Source of the DNA: Neisseriaceae bacterium ESL0693
GTDB taxonomy: Bacteria; Pseudomonadota; Gammaproteobacteria; Burkholderiales; Neisseriaceae
Length of the DNA: 64,000 nt
NCBI GenBank assembly: GCA_029433475.1
Contig: JAQTIE010000008.1
Span: forward strand, 1-64,000
Direction of reading: 5' to 3'
Every line of letters starts with the position of its first letter. Positions within the stretch are counted from its first letter, which is position 1. The notes under the pieces are model-generated. The model ran no database searches, was not told the DNA's origin, and saw only the letters and a program-made list of their open reading frames with translations. The position numbers and the translations under genes were made by a program. Below are positions 9,507-18,981 of the stretch, piece by piece.

Positions 9507-10160
9507 CTACATGGAAATTAAAGACAAAATATCCTGTGGCCGGGCAGCAAGATGATCCGCTCCCCATGCATCAATACATTCTGTTTTACCGATGTAACCC
9601 CAATTGGCCAGTATGGTTTTCATGCCCGCATTTTTCCCTGCCTGAATATCGCGCAGTGCATCACCCACATACACACATTGTTCTGGCTTAACATGCATGG
9701 ATTGACAGGCATGAAGCATCGGCTTGACACTGGGTTTGGCTTCATCAGTGGTATCACCGCTGACCACCACTGCCGGCGCATGCACAAAACCCAGTTCAGG
9801 CACCAGCCGGTCAGTAAACCGACGTGGCTTATTGGTTACAATGCCCCATTGAATGCATTGCTGTTGCAACGCATGGATTACCTCATTAATCCCATCAAAC
9901 AATACCGTTTCCTCAGCCAGGTGCCGGTCATATTCAGCCAGAAAAGCCTCGCGCCAATAGCCATAATCCTTATTGTCTGATGTTATTCCCGTACCCAGTT
10001 CAATCAATGCGGCCGCACCACGACTGGCTACCTCACGAATAGCTGCCATCGTTTTTGGCGGTAAATGATGCTGCTGCAACAAACGGTTAAGCGCCCCGCC
10101 CAGATCGCGGGCTGTATCGGCCAGCGTTCCATCCAAATCAAACAATACTGCCTGAATCAT
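9507..10160 (-). CDS. gph: phosphoglycolate phosphatase (HAD family)
   Basis: A 217-residue haloacid-dehalogenase hydrolase that most likely dephosphorylates 2-phosphoglycolate. The N-terminal motif I is VLFDLDGTLADTARDL with nucleophile Asp8 and acid Asp10. Motif II is the Thr in GIVTNKPRRF, and motif IV is VYVGDALRDIQAGK near residue 166. The helical cap between motifs I and II and the wording ADTARDLGGALN are typical of the Gph/PGP subgroup. Assignment to phosphoglycolate, not another sugar phosphate, rests on family resemblance only. Confidence 0.83.
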   Translation of the reverse strand: MIQAVLFDLDGTLADTARDLGGALNRLLQQHHLPPKTMAAIREVASRGAAALIELGTGITSDNKDYGYWREAFLAEYDRHLAEETVLFDGINEVIHALQQQCIQWGIVTNKPRRFTDRLVPELGFVHAPAVVVSGDTTDEAKPSVKPMLHACQSMHVKPEQCVYVGDALRDIQAGKNAGMKTILANWGYIGKTECIDAWGADHLAARPQDILSLISM

Positions 10161-10225
10161 TAAAATCTGCCTTCTATCAATGTCATTACGCCATAATACC
10201 TTAATATAGGATTATTAATCATATA

Positions 10226-11185
10226 TTAATGATGGTGTCCTTCATCATACCGATGCTGAAGATGGCACAGCAATGCCTCAGCATGATGATGCTGATCTGT
10301 TTCCACCTGAATCGTCACATGATGTATCTCGTGATTTAATAGTTTCTGTTCCAATAGCAATACCAATTGTTCTGCCTGACTGACCGTTAACGTACCCTCA
10401 ACCACAATATGACAGGACAGCGCATTCCAACCACTGGTAATGGTCCAAACATGCAAGTCATGTACTGCCTTTACTTCAGGCACAGACAACATTACTTGGT
10501 TCAAATCATCCAGTGTCACCACCGCCGGCACACCTTCCATCAATACCTGTAAAGTTGTTTTTAAAATACCATAAGCACTAAAGGCAATCAGCAATGCCAC
10601 AATGATGCTTACCACCGGATCAGCCCACCACCAGCCAAAAATCATCATCAATAATGCGGCAATAATCGCCCCCACCGAACCGAGTAAATCACCCAGTACA
10701 TGCAAATAAGCACCACGCATATTGATATTGTGTTCGGTTTCACTGTGCTGATGCATATATCGCGCCACCACCACATTGACCAGCAAACCCAAAATACTGA
10801 TCACCAGCATGCCGGTTGTGGCAATCTTTGGCGGCGCCATCAATCGGTCTACGGCTTCATAAATAATCAGTACGGCAATACCCACTAAAGCAAGCCCGTT
10901 AATCGCAGCTGCAATGACTTCAAACCGCTGATAGCCATAAGTCCGCTGCTGACTGAATGGCTGGGTGCTCAGATGAAAGGCAATCAGCGACAGCAACAAT
11001 GCCAGTGCATCAGAAAACATATGACCTGCATCAGACAATAAAGCCAGGCTATGGGTAAGCACCCCACCCACCAGCTCAACCACCATATACACACCGATGA
11101 TCAATAGCGAAACAAACAATACTTTTTTATTTTTGCCCGAAGCGTCCGGTAAAGAATGAGTATGGGTATGATGATTATGTGACAT
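10226..11185 (-). CDS. cation diffusion facilitator, zinc exporter (ZitB/CzcD-like)
   Basis: A 319-residue CDF transporter exporting Zn2+ in exchange for protons across the inner membrane. The N-terminus is His-rich (SHNHHTHTH) and the C-terminus ends HHH. Six membrane segments precede a cytoplasmic ferredoxin-like domain. The transport site is of the zinc-type HD-HD pattern: His55/Asp59 in SDAGHMFSD (helix 2) and His162/Asp166 in LHVLGDLLGS (helix 5). It is the most upstream gene of the minus-strand run ending with the OsmC-like gene. A role in zinc or cadmium tolerance is inferred from family. Confidence 0.93.
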   Translation of the reverse strand: MSHNHHTHTHSLPDASGKNKKVLFVSLLIIGVYMVVELVGGVLTHSLALLSDAGHMFSDALALLLSLIAFHLSTQPFSQQRTYGYQRFEVIAAAINGLALVGIAVLIIYEAVDRLMAPPKIATTGMLVISILGLLVNVVVARYMHQHSETEHNINMRGAYLHVLGDLLGSVGAIIAALLMMIFGWWWADPVVSIIVALLIAFSAYGILKTTLQVLMEGVPAVVTLDDLNQVMLSVPEVKAVHDLHVWTITSGWNALSCHIVVEGTLTVSQAEQLVLLLEQKLLNHEIHHVTIQVETDQHHHAEALLCHLQHRYDEGHHH

Positions 11186-11926
11186 GGTAGACCCCCATCT
11201 ACAAATAAAGAATAATCCTGCTGCAAGGCAGACAATTGATCGAATAGATCAAGTATAAACGTTCATATTTCACAGCGCATGTTGCGCATGACATCGATAA
11301 GCCATTTAATGCCATAACGTAAATATCCAGTATCAATGCATGATGTTATATGATTTCAAAAAATCACTCGTCTAAAGAAAAAATAATCATCATCACAAAA
11401 AGATTCAGTCGGAAATTATAAAAAACCGCCCTCTTTATTTGATTTATGATATTGATTTTATGGAAATTAAAATTATATCTATGCATTTTTACTCCATAAT
11501 GTCAGAATTTCCACATTTTTCATTTAAACACAAAAGCATATTTGATTTATTTTTAAATAAATTTATATTAAAAAATGAGCATCAATGTAAAATTAATATG
11601 ATTGATACATTTTATATTTTTGTCATAATCGCTGATACATTGTGTTTGTCAGACAAAAGCGGCTCTATGGACAGGTTGATACCTAATAATTAAAAATAAA
11701 GTGTTTTTATACATAAAGATAAGCAAAAACCCAATAACCATGCTGGTGACTGAAACTGTATCTATGTAAAATATCGTTTCTTTATCGTTACAGAATTATT
11801 CAGCGGATAACACAAAACCATAAGCATTCTCTTAAAGCTTATTTGTTTGTAGCGTTATTACTGTATTACAGAAATATTCATCGTTACTGTGGCGAATTTA
11901 TTTTAATCCGCCCATCGTGATCCATC
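11186..11926. other. AT-rich divergent promoter region
   Basis: About 740 nt between the divergent zinc exporter and patA. It is strongly AT-rich. An 84-codon frame at 11439-11693 consists of low-complexity AT-driven residues, lacks a good ribosome-binding site and resembles nothing I know, so I do not call it. The gap must hold the promoters for both flanking genes; no clear hexamer pair stands out. Confidence 0.4.
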
Positions 11927-13429
11927 ATGTTTAGTTTTATATCCATTGAGTTCGGTTTACTGTTTATCGTCTTTTTCTGTATTTACTGGTTATGCTCAAA
12001 TTCCCCCAGAATTCAGAATCTGCTGTTATTATTGGCCAGTTACAGCATCATATTTCTTATGGCCGGAACACTGGCATTAAATACCTTACTGATATATACC
12101 GTTTTTATTTACATCATCTCCATCGGTATCGATCAGGGTCGCCATCCCCGACGCTGGCTGTATACAGGTATTGCACTGGCTATTATTAATCTGATTTTAT
12201 GGAAATATTTTGATTTTTTCCGTCCGCATGTCAGCCAGAGCCTGCAATTTTTACACATCAACAGTAGCTGGCTGACGGCCATTATTCTCCCTTTGGGTAT
12301 CTCTTATTATACGTTCCAATCCATCAGTTATCTGGTTTCATTAGAAAAAACAACTCATACGTCTACCCGCACGCCAGCACGTTTAGGATTATCCACCCTG
12401 GCATTACATCTGTCATTTTTTACCACCGTTACCGCCGGCCCGATTGCCAGAACACATGCAGCCAGCCATTTAACCGACTTTGCCGGTCAGCCGGTCAGCA
12501 TGAGAGAGCAACTCAGTACGATACAACCAAGACACATTCAGGCACCTACACTGGCGTTTATCCTGATTCTCATGGCACTGATTAAAAACTGGTGGTTATC
12601 CGGCTGGATTGGTGAGCAATGGGTTGATCCGGTATTCACTAATCCAACCCAGTATCACAGCCTTGAAATCCTGGCCGCCATCTATGGCTATACCGTGCAA
12701 TTATTTCTGGATTTTTCCGGCTACAGCGATTTAATGGTGGCGTTAGGTTTATTACTCGGCTTTCGTCTGCCCATCAATTTCCGTGCCCCCTTACTGGCGC
12801 ACAATATCCGTGAATTCTGGAACAGATGGCACATCAGCCTTTCTACCTGGATAAGGGATTATATTTACATTCCACTGGGCGGCAGTCGCAAAGGATTCGG
12901 GCGCACACAAATAAACCTGATTATAGCCATGGCTTTATCTGGCCTCTGGCATGGCTCCGGCTGGCATTTCCTGATCTGGGGATTATTGCATGGTACTGGC
13001 ATGGCCTGTCTGAATATGGGTGATGCCGCTATGCGGTATTGTTGTCCCAATAAGCCGGTTACCCGTGATTACTTAAGCCAGACAGGCTGGTTTGGCCGCT
13101 TCATTGCCATTGTCTGTACCATTAATTTTGTCGCTTTTTGTTTTGTCTTTTTCCGGGCAGCAACCTTTAATGATGCCATCAGCCTGCTACAGGCACTCTG
13201 GCATAACACCATTAACATATCATTAAGCACCAATCCATTTTACTTTCTGCTGCTACTGGCCATTGCCTGGGCTTGCTATCCCTATCTTAGTAAAGGCATG
13301 AATCATTTATATCGCCATGCCCCCACCCTGCCACGTTACCGATTGATGGTTCCGTTAATCATGCTGTTTTTACTGACATTAATTTGTGCACCATCTGGAA
13401 TTCCGGGGTTTATTTATGCCAAATTCTAA
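11927..13429 (+). CDS. patA: peptidoglycan O-acetyltransferase PatA (MBOAT family)
   Basis: A 500-residue polytopic membrane-bound O-acyltransferase. In Neisseria, PatA moves acetyl groups from the cytoplasm to the periplasm for PatB to place on MurNAc of peptidoglycan. Family marks are LPLGISYYTFQSISYL (about 123-138), REFWNRWHISLSTWIRDY (about 294-311) and LSGLWHGSGWHFLIWG (about 337-352) with the invariant MBOAT histidine. Alone it could be AlgI or DltB, but the two downstream SGNH genes match PatB and Ape1, which fixes the assignment. The stop codon overlaps the patB start by 14 nt, so the two are translationally coupled. Confidence 0.88.
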   Translation: MFSFISIEFGLLFIVFFCIYWLCSNSPRIQNLLLLLASYSIIFLMAGTLALNTLLIYTVFIYIISIGIDQGRHPRRWLYTGIALAIINLILWKYFDFFRPHVSQSLQFLHINSSWLTAIILPLGISYYTFQSISYLVSLEKTTHTSTRTPARLGLSTLALHLSFFTTVTAGPIARTHAASHLTDFAGQPVSMREQLSTIQPRHIQAPTLAFILILMALIKNWWLSGWIGEQWVDPVFTNPTQYHSLEILAAIYGYTVQLFLDFSGYSDLMVALGLLLGFRLPINFRAPLLAHNIREFWNRWHISLSTWIRDYIYIPLGGSRKGFGRTQINLIIAMALSGLWHGSGWHFLIWGLLHGTGMACLNMGDAAMRYCCPNKPVTRDYLSQTGWFGRFIAIVCTINFVAFCFVFFRAATFNDAISLLQALWHNTINISLSTNPFYFLLLLAIAWACYPYLSKGMNHLYRHAPTLPRYRLMVPLIMLFLLTLICAPSGIPGFIYAKF

Positions 13430-14948
13430 ACGCCGCAAATCAAAAGCCAGCAAACGGCAGACAGCAAAATATAAACAAAAGCAGCCATCGTATAAAACCA
13501 AGGCAGCTTCAAAACCAGCGTCTTTAGCAGACAGGTCAACAACCGCGGTCAAATCATCTGGTCACTATACAGCCGTCGTGAATGAATACTCATACCAGCT
13601 ACTGAAACAGATTAAATCTGAACATAAAAATCAGTTAGTTAATAGTGAGAATTTACCTATTAACCCTCATCACACGCCCAATAGTAACCCCACTACCCCT
13701 GAACACAGCCAGCCTCAACCGAGCCTGCCAACCACCAGCCACAAACAGGCAACCGACACTCCAACCCAAGAGATCAGACCACAGCCTCATCACAGTATCA
13801 AAGCAAACTTACCAGCCATCAGTACCGCTACTGATCAGCATAAACAACACCCTCAGCGAGTCGGTGCAGCATTTCCCTTACCGCTGCCATCACCGCCCAA
13901 ACAATCTGAGACTGCATCAACCACTACGCATGGGATCATCAGCAACAGGCGCCAGCGCAATTTTGTGGTACTGACACTGCTTTTGGCCTTATTCTCTGGT
14001 GGCTGGCTCATGCAAAATTCCATTCAGATATATTATCAGCAAACCTATCATAAAGACTTATCACCTGTTTTATTTCACCCTAATACGGTAACTACCCAGA
14101 TTAATCAACACATTGAGGCACTACAACATGCTATTGATGACCTCAATCAACGTGTCATCAATCATTTTAATCATCAATATGCCTATACCCCTGCCCATCG
14201 GCAACAACAGCAGCGGCAACAGCAACAACATCTGGCAGAACAAGCCAGACAAGCAGCCACAGAACGCCGCCTCAATAAAGAAACGCGCATCAGAAAAGCC
14301 TTTACCCTCACCAACGATGATCAGGTTTTTTTTGCGGGTGATTCACTCATGCAAGGCATAGCGCCTTATGCACAAAAATGGTTAAACGAACAACACCACA
14401 TCAAATCCATCAACCTGAGTAAGCAAAGCACAGGCCTGAGTTACCCCGGATTTTTCGATTGGCCGCAAACCATTGCCGATACACTGAAAAGCAATCCGCA
14501 GATCAAAATTCTGGTCATATATCTCGGACCCAATGACCCCTGGGATATGCCTAACCCTGCCGGAGGTAAATTTCTGCGTTTCCAATCTGATGCATGGGAA
14601 GCCGTTTACCGCAGTCACATCCGGCGTATCATGCAAGAAGCCCATCAGCACCAAGTCACCGTATTATGGCTTCTGCCACCCGATGTTGGCCGAATCAAAC
14701 TCAATCAGCACATGATTTACTTACGCAACCTCATGCAAGATGAAGTAAACCGCAATCAAGGTTATGTGATGGATACACAATCATTATTGAGTGATGGTCA
14801 ATCAGATCAGTTTAGCGATAGCATCACCGCTGCCGATGGACGTAAAATAAAGACCAGAAGTGCGGATGGTATTCATTTCTCCATTCAGGGACAAAAAATT
14901 CTGGCCAGAGCCATTCTGGCGCGCCTGCATTTCAGTCCGAACCCATAA
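13416..14948 (+). CDS. patB: peptidoglycan O-acetyltransferase PatB, with long disordered N-terminus
   Basis: A periplasmic SGNH-fold transferase that esterifies MurNAc C-6. The catalytic triad is visible as Ser310 in AGDSLMQG and Asp484/His487 in SADGIHFS; the block LGPNDPWDMPNPAGG holds the oxyanion Asn. A single membrane anchor lies at about 182-203 (VVLTLLLALFSGGWL). Residues 1-180 are a low-complexity cytoplasmic tail rich in Lys, Gln, Pro, Thr and Ser, which makes this 510-residue protein much longer than the roughly 325-residue gonococcal PatB. I chose ATG 13416; the frame also extends to a GTG at 13386, deep inside patA. It is followed 12 nt later by ape1. Confidence 0.86.
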   Translation: MPNSKRRKSKASKRQTAKYKQKQPSYKTKAASKPASLADRSTTAVKSSGHYTAVVNEYSYQLLKQIKSEHKNQLVNSENLPINPHHTPNSNPTTPEHSQPQPSLPTTSHKQATDTPTQEIRPQPHHSIKANLPAISTATDQHKQHPQRVGAAFPLPLPSPPKQSETASTTTHGIISNRRQRNFVVLTLLLALFSGGWLMQNSIQIYYQQTYHKDLSPVLFHPNTVTTQINQHIEALQHAIDDLNQRVINHFNHQYAYTPAHRQQQQRQQQQHLAEQARQAATERRLNKETRIRKAFTLTNDDQVFFAGDSLMQGIAPYAQKWLNEQHHIKSINLSKQSTGLSYPGFFDWPQTIADTLKSNPQIKILVIYLGPNDPWDMPNPAGGKFLRFQSDAWEAVYRSHIRRIMQEAHQHQVTVLWLLPPDVGRIKLNQHMIYLRNLMQDEVNRNQGYVMDTQSLLSDGQSDQFSDSITAADGRKIKTRSADGIHFSIQGQKILARAILARLHFSPNP

Positions 14949-14960
14949 AGAAAAACAATT

Positions 14961-16100
14961 ATGTATAAACTCTATTTAGTGTGTATTGTGTCTTCCCTCT
15001 TCGCCTTGTCCTGTGCAGCCCAGACCACAAACGACATTCCTGTCCAGAACCATCAGGATCCGCAAAGCCAGCAAGTCATCAAAGCATTAAAAAACAAAAA
15101 TATCCATATTGTACAATTGGGTGATTCACACACTGCCGCTGACTTTCTGACCGATGCCGTGCGCACTAGATTACAACAGAAACTGGGTAACGGCGGCCCC
15201 GGCTGGGCAATGCCGGCCAGATTCAGTGGCATGAGACTGGCACGTTTCACTTATCAGCAGCAAGGCTGGCAGACATTTTCAAGCCGCAGCCAACCCGATC
15301 AGGACTACACGCTGGGCGGCCTCATCGCCCAACCTCATGCAGGTGCCACACTGACGCTCAGCAGCCGCCAACCCGAAAAACTGCAAACCATTGATGTTAA
15401 TTTAAAACAAGGGCCTAATGATGATGATCTGATTATTACTGATGCCGATGGGCAACAAATCAACGTAGGCGCACCTCATAAAAATAACCAGTGGCAATTT
15501 ACTCAGTTTCAGGCACGCCTGCCCATTCAAATCAAAGCAGGATTGAATTTTCAAACCGCCATTGGCGGCTGGTGGATACACAACGAAAACGAAGAAGGCG
15601 CCGTTTACTCTGCCTTAGGCATCAATGGCGCCAAACTGGATCAATGGGATCGTTGGCATCAGACCGCCTGGCAGCAAGCTTTAAATCATATCGCTCCTGA
15701 TCTGATCATACTGGCCTATGGTACCAATGAAGCCTACAACAACGATGTGGACGTTAACGCCACCCAAAAAACCTTAGTTGAAAAAATCCATCAGATTCGC
15801 ATTGCCTCACCCTATAGCGCCATCATGATCATCGGCGCACCTGAAAGTCTGCAAAATACTGCCGGTGACTGCGGTAGCCGCCCCACCATGCTGACTGATT
15901 TTCAAAACATGCAGCGCCACGTAGCCGCTTCAGAACATACTTTTTACTGGGACTGGCAATCTGCCATGGGAGGAGAATGCAGTATGAAGCAATGGATTAA
16001 TGCCGGTCTGGCGCGTAAAGACGGCGTTCATTTCACTCAGGCAGGTTATCAACGCCTAGGCGAAACACTGGCCAACGCCATTTTATCCATAGAACCATAA
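14961..16100 (+). CDS. ape1: peptidoglycan O-acetylesterase Ape1
   Basis: A 379-residue periplasmic SGNH esterase expected to remove acetyl groups from MurNAc, opposing PatA/PatB so that lytic transglycosylases can act. A signal peptide is evident (LYLVCIVSSLFALSCAAQ); the LSCA segment could also be a lipobox. The triad is Ser56 in LGDSHTAAD and Asp354/His357 in KDGVHFTQ, with the Gly-Thr-Asn block LAYGTNEA as oxyanion hole. The stretch between about 80 and 230 would be the carbohydrate-binding-like insert known in the Neisseria enzyme. The motifs and cluster order agree with the meningococcal enzyme. Confidence 0.88.
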   Translation: MYKLYLVCIVSSLFALSCAAQTTNDIPVQNHQDPQSQQVIKALKNKNIHIVQLGDSHTAADFLTDAVRTRLQQKLGNGGPGWAMPARFSGMRLARFTYQQQGWQTFSSRSQPDQDYTLGGLIAQPHAGATLTLSSRQPEKLQTIDVNLKQGPNDDDLIITDADGQQINVGAPHKNNQWQFTQFQARLPIQIKAGLNFQTAIGGWWIHNENEEGAVYSALGINGAKLDQWDRWHQTAWQQALNHIAPDLIILAYGTNEAYNNDVDVNATQKTLVEKIHQIRIASPYSAIMIIGAPESLQNTAGDCGSRPTMLTDFQNMQRHVAASEHTFYWDWQSAMGGECSMKQWINAGLARKDGVHFTQAGYQRLGETLANAILSIEP

Positions 16101-16385
16101 AAACCAGCTAGCTGCCATCGCAGACAATGGATTTTATAATGCATTCAATCCCATTATTAGAAACCTTAATCAGGTGGCGGTGGAGAGATAGGTTTAGTAT
16201 AAAGACTGACCGGTAAAGTAACATTGGCTGAATACAGCCCTCAACGGATACCTTTATTTCATTTAAATATATGGTAATTCATTCACCATTTTTGTATTGC
16301 TATCTTGGGTATTACTCTAAAATTCTTGAATTGTGCTGAATACTTGAGAGAATGAAAATGTCTGGAATATATAAAAATAAAGATA

Positions 16386-16420
16386 AAAATAAAGGCTTTC
16401 CAGATTTACTGAAAAGCCTT
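16386..16420 (-). terminator. Rho-independent terminator of ssrA
   Basis: On the minus strand AAGGCTTTTC pairs with GGAAAGCCTT around a 9-10 nt loop, followed by a T-rich tail. It begins 13 nt past the CCA end of ssrA. Confidence 0.85.
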
Positions 16421-16432
16421 GATGGGTATATT

Positions 16433-16793
16433 TGGTGGAGGCGGGGGGAATCGAACCCCCGTCCGGAAATCCTCTACAGAGCGTTCTACATACTTAGTCT
16501 TACCAACTTAAAATCTTATTTTCAAATCGCCGGTAGACGGGCTATTTAAAAACCAGTTGCTGTTAATCTCGTTCAGTACCCAGCAACCCTGCACTAAACC
16601 AGCCAATGTAAATGTCGTTGCGGTGGGTTGCCCCACACGGCCCATCGGCCAACCGTTGCAACGTTTAGCCTTAAGCGGCTAAAGCGTAAGATTCGTCGTT
16701 TGCGACTATATAAATTCAGTGTTTAACGGGAAACTGAGATCCCGGTATGCCCGCATCTGCTTTGCAACCCCCGTCGAAACCAAGGTCGCCCCC
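16433..16793 (-). ncRNA. ssrA: transfer-messenger RNA (tmRNA)
   Basis: A 361-nt tmRNA that rescues stalled ribosomes and tags the nascent chain for proteolysis. The 5' end GGGGGCGACC and 3' end CGCCTCCACCA pair as a 7-bp acceptor stem, and the T arm GGGGGTTCGATTCCCCC is intact. The tag frame lies at 16671-16703 on the minus strand and encodes ANDESYALAA followed by TAA. The Neisseria tag I know is ANDETYALAA, so this differs by one Thr-to-Ser change. This is one of the strongest taxonomic markers in the window. A weak promoter precedes it and a clear terminator follows. Confidence 0.98.
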
Positions 16794-16814
16794 AGATACA
16801 TAGAACTGACTTTC

Positions 16815-16843
16815 ATTATACTTTTATTTTTCATAAAAAGCCA
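16815..16843 (-). promoter_or_regulatory. probable sigma-70 promoter of ssrA
   Basis: TATAAT on the minus strand at 16815-16820, with a weak -35-like TGGCTT 17 nt further upstream. It lies 22 nt ahead of the mature tmRNA 5' end, which would leave a short precursor for RNase P to remove. Confidence 0.45.
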
Positions 16844-16945
16844 GTATTCATCAACCTGTCTGCCCTTTGAAACGGAAAATATCTTAATCATCGCAGATAT
16901 CGTATAATCTTTTATCAATTCTCCATTACTCTTAAAACCTAAGCC

Positions 16946-17428
16946 ATGTATGATGTCAACACTACTGATGTGCGCCATTTCTTCGCCGATGTCTGGCAAA
17001 AACGACAGCAACCGGAACAACTGGACGCTTTGCAAAAAAAAGCGTGGCGCATTATTGCAGCTCACCCTGAATATGAACCTTATCTGGCCTCGGTAGAGCG
17101 TTATCTGCATCATACCTGGACACCCGAAGCCGGTCAGACCAACCCGTATCTGCATTTGTCATTACATTTATCGATACAGGAACAAGTAGCGATTGATCAG
17201 CCATTTGGTATTGCCGCCATACACCAGCAATTGTGTGCCAAATACAATGATGACTGGGTACAGGCAGAGCATGAGATGATGGAAGCCTTGGCCGAAACCA
17301 TCTGGACGGCACAAAGAAACCGGCAGGGATTAGATGTTAACGCGTATATGACCCGTCTACGCCGTTTACTCGGTATCGGCCAGGAAGAAAAAGCCCGGAT
17401 TAATCCACACGAAGTCAATGCTGATTAA
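16946..17428 (+). CDS. DUF1841 family protein
   Basis: A 160-residue conserved protein of unknown function found mainly in betaproteobacteria and gammaproteobacteria. The diagnostic central block is visible: TPEAGQTNPYLHLSLHLSIQEQ (about residues 58-79, here cited only as a landmark) followed by DQPFGI and an alpha-helical C-terminal third with HEMMEALAETIWTAQ. No signal peptide or membrane segment, so presumably cytoplasmic. It runs toward the UPF0756 gene with a 76-nt gap. Function cannot be inferred from sequence or neighbours. Confidence 0.85.
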   Translation: MYDVNTTDVRHFFADVWQKRQQPEQLDALQKKAWRIIAAHPEYEPYLASVERYLHHTWTPEAGQTNPYLHLSLHLSIQEQVAIDQPFGIAAIHQQLCAKYNDDWVQAEHEMMEALAETIWTAQRNRQGLDVNAYMTRLRRLLGIGQEEKARINPHEVNAD

Positions 17429-17504
17429 GCTAATACACCTTAATCTAAGGTCGTCAGCATTTCAGACTACTTTAAACCATATTCAATGATTCTATCTGAT
17501 TATT

Positions 17505-17957
17505 ATGCACTTTATTACCAATAACGCCAGCGCATTATTATTGCTGTTTTTTGTCGGCTTAGGTATTGTCGGCCAGAACCCCTCGGTGACGGTGGCCTCG
17601 CTGATGTTATTACTGGTACAGCAAACACCTTTATTAAAATTTGCCCCGCTACTGGAACAATATGGTTTAAAACTGGGCATTATGCTGCTGACCATCGGCG
17701 TATTAGCGCCTTTAATTACCGGCAAAATTCAGGCAACAGAGATTGCTCAGTTATTATCCAGCTGGCGTACCATTGCCGCAGTACTGATTGGTTTACTGGT
17801 GGCCTGGCTGGGCGGTCGCGGCGTAACACTAATGCGCGCTGACCCTACAGTAGTTACCGGCCTGATGGTAGGTACAATTTTCGGCGTGGCCTTTCTTAAA
17901 GGTGTGCCGGTAGGTCCTTTAATTGCCGCGGGTCTGTTGTCTTTATTATTATGGTGA
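17505..17957 (+). CDS. UPF0756 (DUF441, YeaL-type) membrane protein
   Basis: A 150-residue inner-membrane protein with four to five hydrophobic segments and little else. The typical family words are present: GLGIVGQNPSVTVA near residue 18, KLGIMLLTIGVLAPL in the middle and VPVGPLIAAGLLSLL at the C-terminus. The family is widespread (E. coli YeaL) but its role is unknown. No clear terminator separates it from the tRNA-Ser promoter that begins 24 nt downstream. Confidence 0.88.
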   Translation: MHFITNNASALLLLFFVGLGIVGQNPSVTVASLMLLLVQQTPLLKFAPLLEQYGLKLGIMLLTIGVLAPLITGKIQATEIAQLLSSWRTIAAVLIGLLVAWLGGRGVTLMRADPTVVTGLMVGTIFGVAFLKGVPVGPLIAAGLLSLLLW

Positions 17958-17980
17958 AAGCAATATAGACTGATTAAGAC

Positions 17981-18009
17981 TTGTCAAACCTGTAGTACCC
18001 CACTATAAT
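17981..18009 (+). promoter_or_regulatory. sigma-70 promoter of tRNA-Ser
   Basis: TTGTCA (17981-17986) and TATAAT (18004-18009) with an ideal 17-nt spacer. The start point would be near 18016, about 19 nt before the mature tRNA 5' end. Confidence 0.85.
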
Positions 18010-18034
18010 GGCCTCCGCTTTACTGACACCTTAT

Positions 18035-18125
18035 GGAGAGGTGGATGAGTGGTTGAAGTCGCACGCCTGGAAAGCGTGTATACGTGAATAGCGTATCGAG
18101 GGTTCGAATCCCTTCCTCTCCGCCA
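18035..18125 (+). tRNA. tRNA-Ser (anticodon GGA)
   Basis: A complete 91-nt class II tRNA with encoded CCA. Acceptor GGAGAGG pairs with CCTCTCC, the anticodon loop CTGGAAA gives GGA for serine UCC/UCU codons, and a long variable arm (TACGTGAATAGCGTA) is present as expected for serine. It has its own promoter and terminator, so it is a single-gene transcription unit. Confidence 0.98.
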
Positions 18126-18140
18126 ATGATTACAATAATC

Positions 18141-18162
18141 GCTGCCTGATGCAGCTTTTTTT
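18141..18162 (+). terminator. Rho-independent terminator of tRNA-Ser
   Basis: GCTGC-CTGAT-GCAGC hairpin followed directly by seven T residues, 16 nt beyond the tRNA 3' end. Confidence 0.9.
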
Positions 18163-18981
18163 GTGCCTATTTAATATCATCGCTTGTTTTGTTATTTAAT
18201 TCCTAATTATTATTCTGGACTTTAATTTTGCTCAAGGCTAAGCATTTTTAATAGCTACCGCCATGCTTTAATTGCCTTGTTGCAGTAATCCGGAAGAAAG
18301 TAAACTGAAATATGAACAAGACCATCAAACCATTAGTCTGAATTTATTCACGAACAAAATAACATGACTTACAGTGATGCAAAAGAGAAAATTCAGGCTA
18401 ATGTATTGTTATTTAAATGAGAATAATCATTGACCATATTATCTGTAAAAACATGGCAGCAACAGATTGCCAAATGAAAGAAATATAGAATTTTGCAAAA
18501 GCCTCCAGCGATCCAGCCGATAATCCGGATATCTCTGACCCAATGAGTGTAGAAATATACCTGAGATAGTCAGGTTTGAATAATACTATGATTGCAGACA
18601 AAAGGTGTTCATAAACATTGGATTCTGAGGCACAAATAAACCCAGGCTTTATTAATTCATAAATCTACATTGACCTATTTACCATGAATTAGTGAAACCG
18701 GTATAAAAGTGACCAAACACTGGCCATGATCAATTTAAATCATCATCGAATTTACCTTCAGATTGTATGAGCTGATAAAATTTATTTAGGTTCAAAGATA
18801 AAACTAACAGCTTGTTAAACTTTGATGAATAAAATTCTATTTATGGGTTATGCTGTACTGAATCACAAATTAAAAAGACCAGCAATAAAAATAGTCAGCC
18901 ACGAAAAAGTTTATTTTTCTGGTGAACAAATAACTCTGGTCAGAGAGTAAGCAATCCCATGGAAGGCCAGATAACCTTAAT
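18163..18981. other. long AT-rich gap without a convincing gene
   Basis: About 820 nt. A 62-codon minus-strand frame at 18413-18601 and short plus-strand coding-like stretches near 18290-18400 occur, but each is broken by stops and none matches a family I know. The region may be the decayed remains of a gene. No repeats or RNA gene recognised. Confidence 0.4.

Noticed and set aside
11439-11693. 84-codon frame in the gap before patA
   Set aside because: AT-driven composition, no ribosome-binding site, no recognisable wording.
16706-17155. 149-codon minus-strand frame overlapping ssrA
   Set aside because: It lies across the 5' end of the tmRNA and antisense to the DUF1841 gene; both explain the sequence better.
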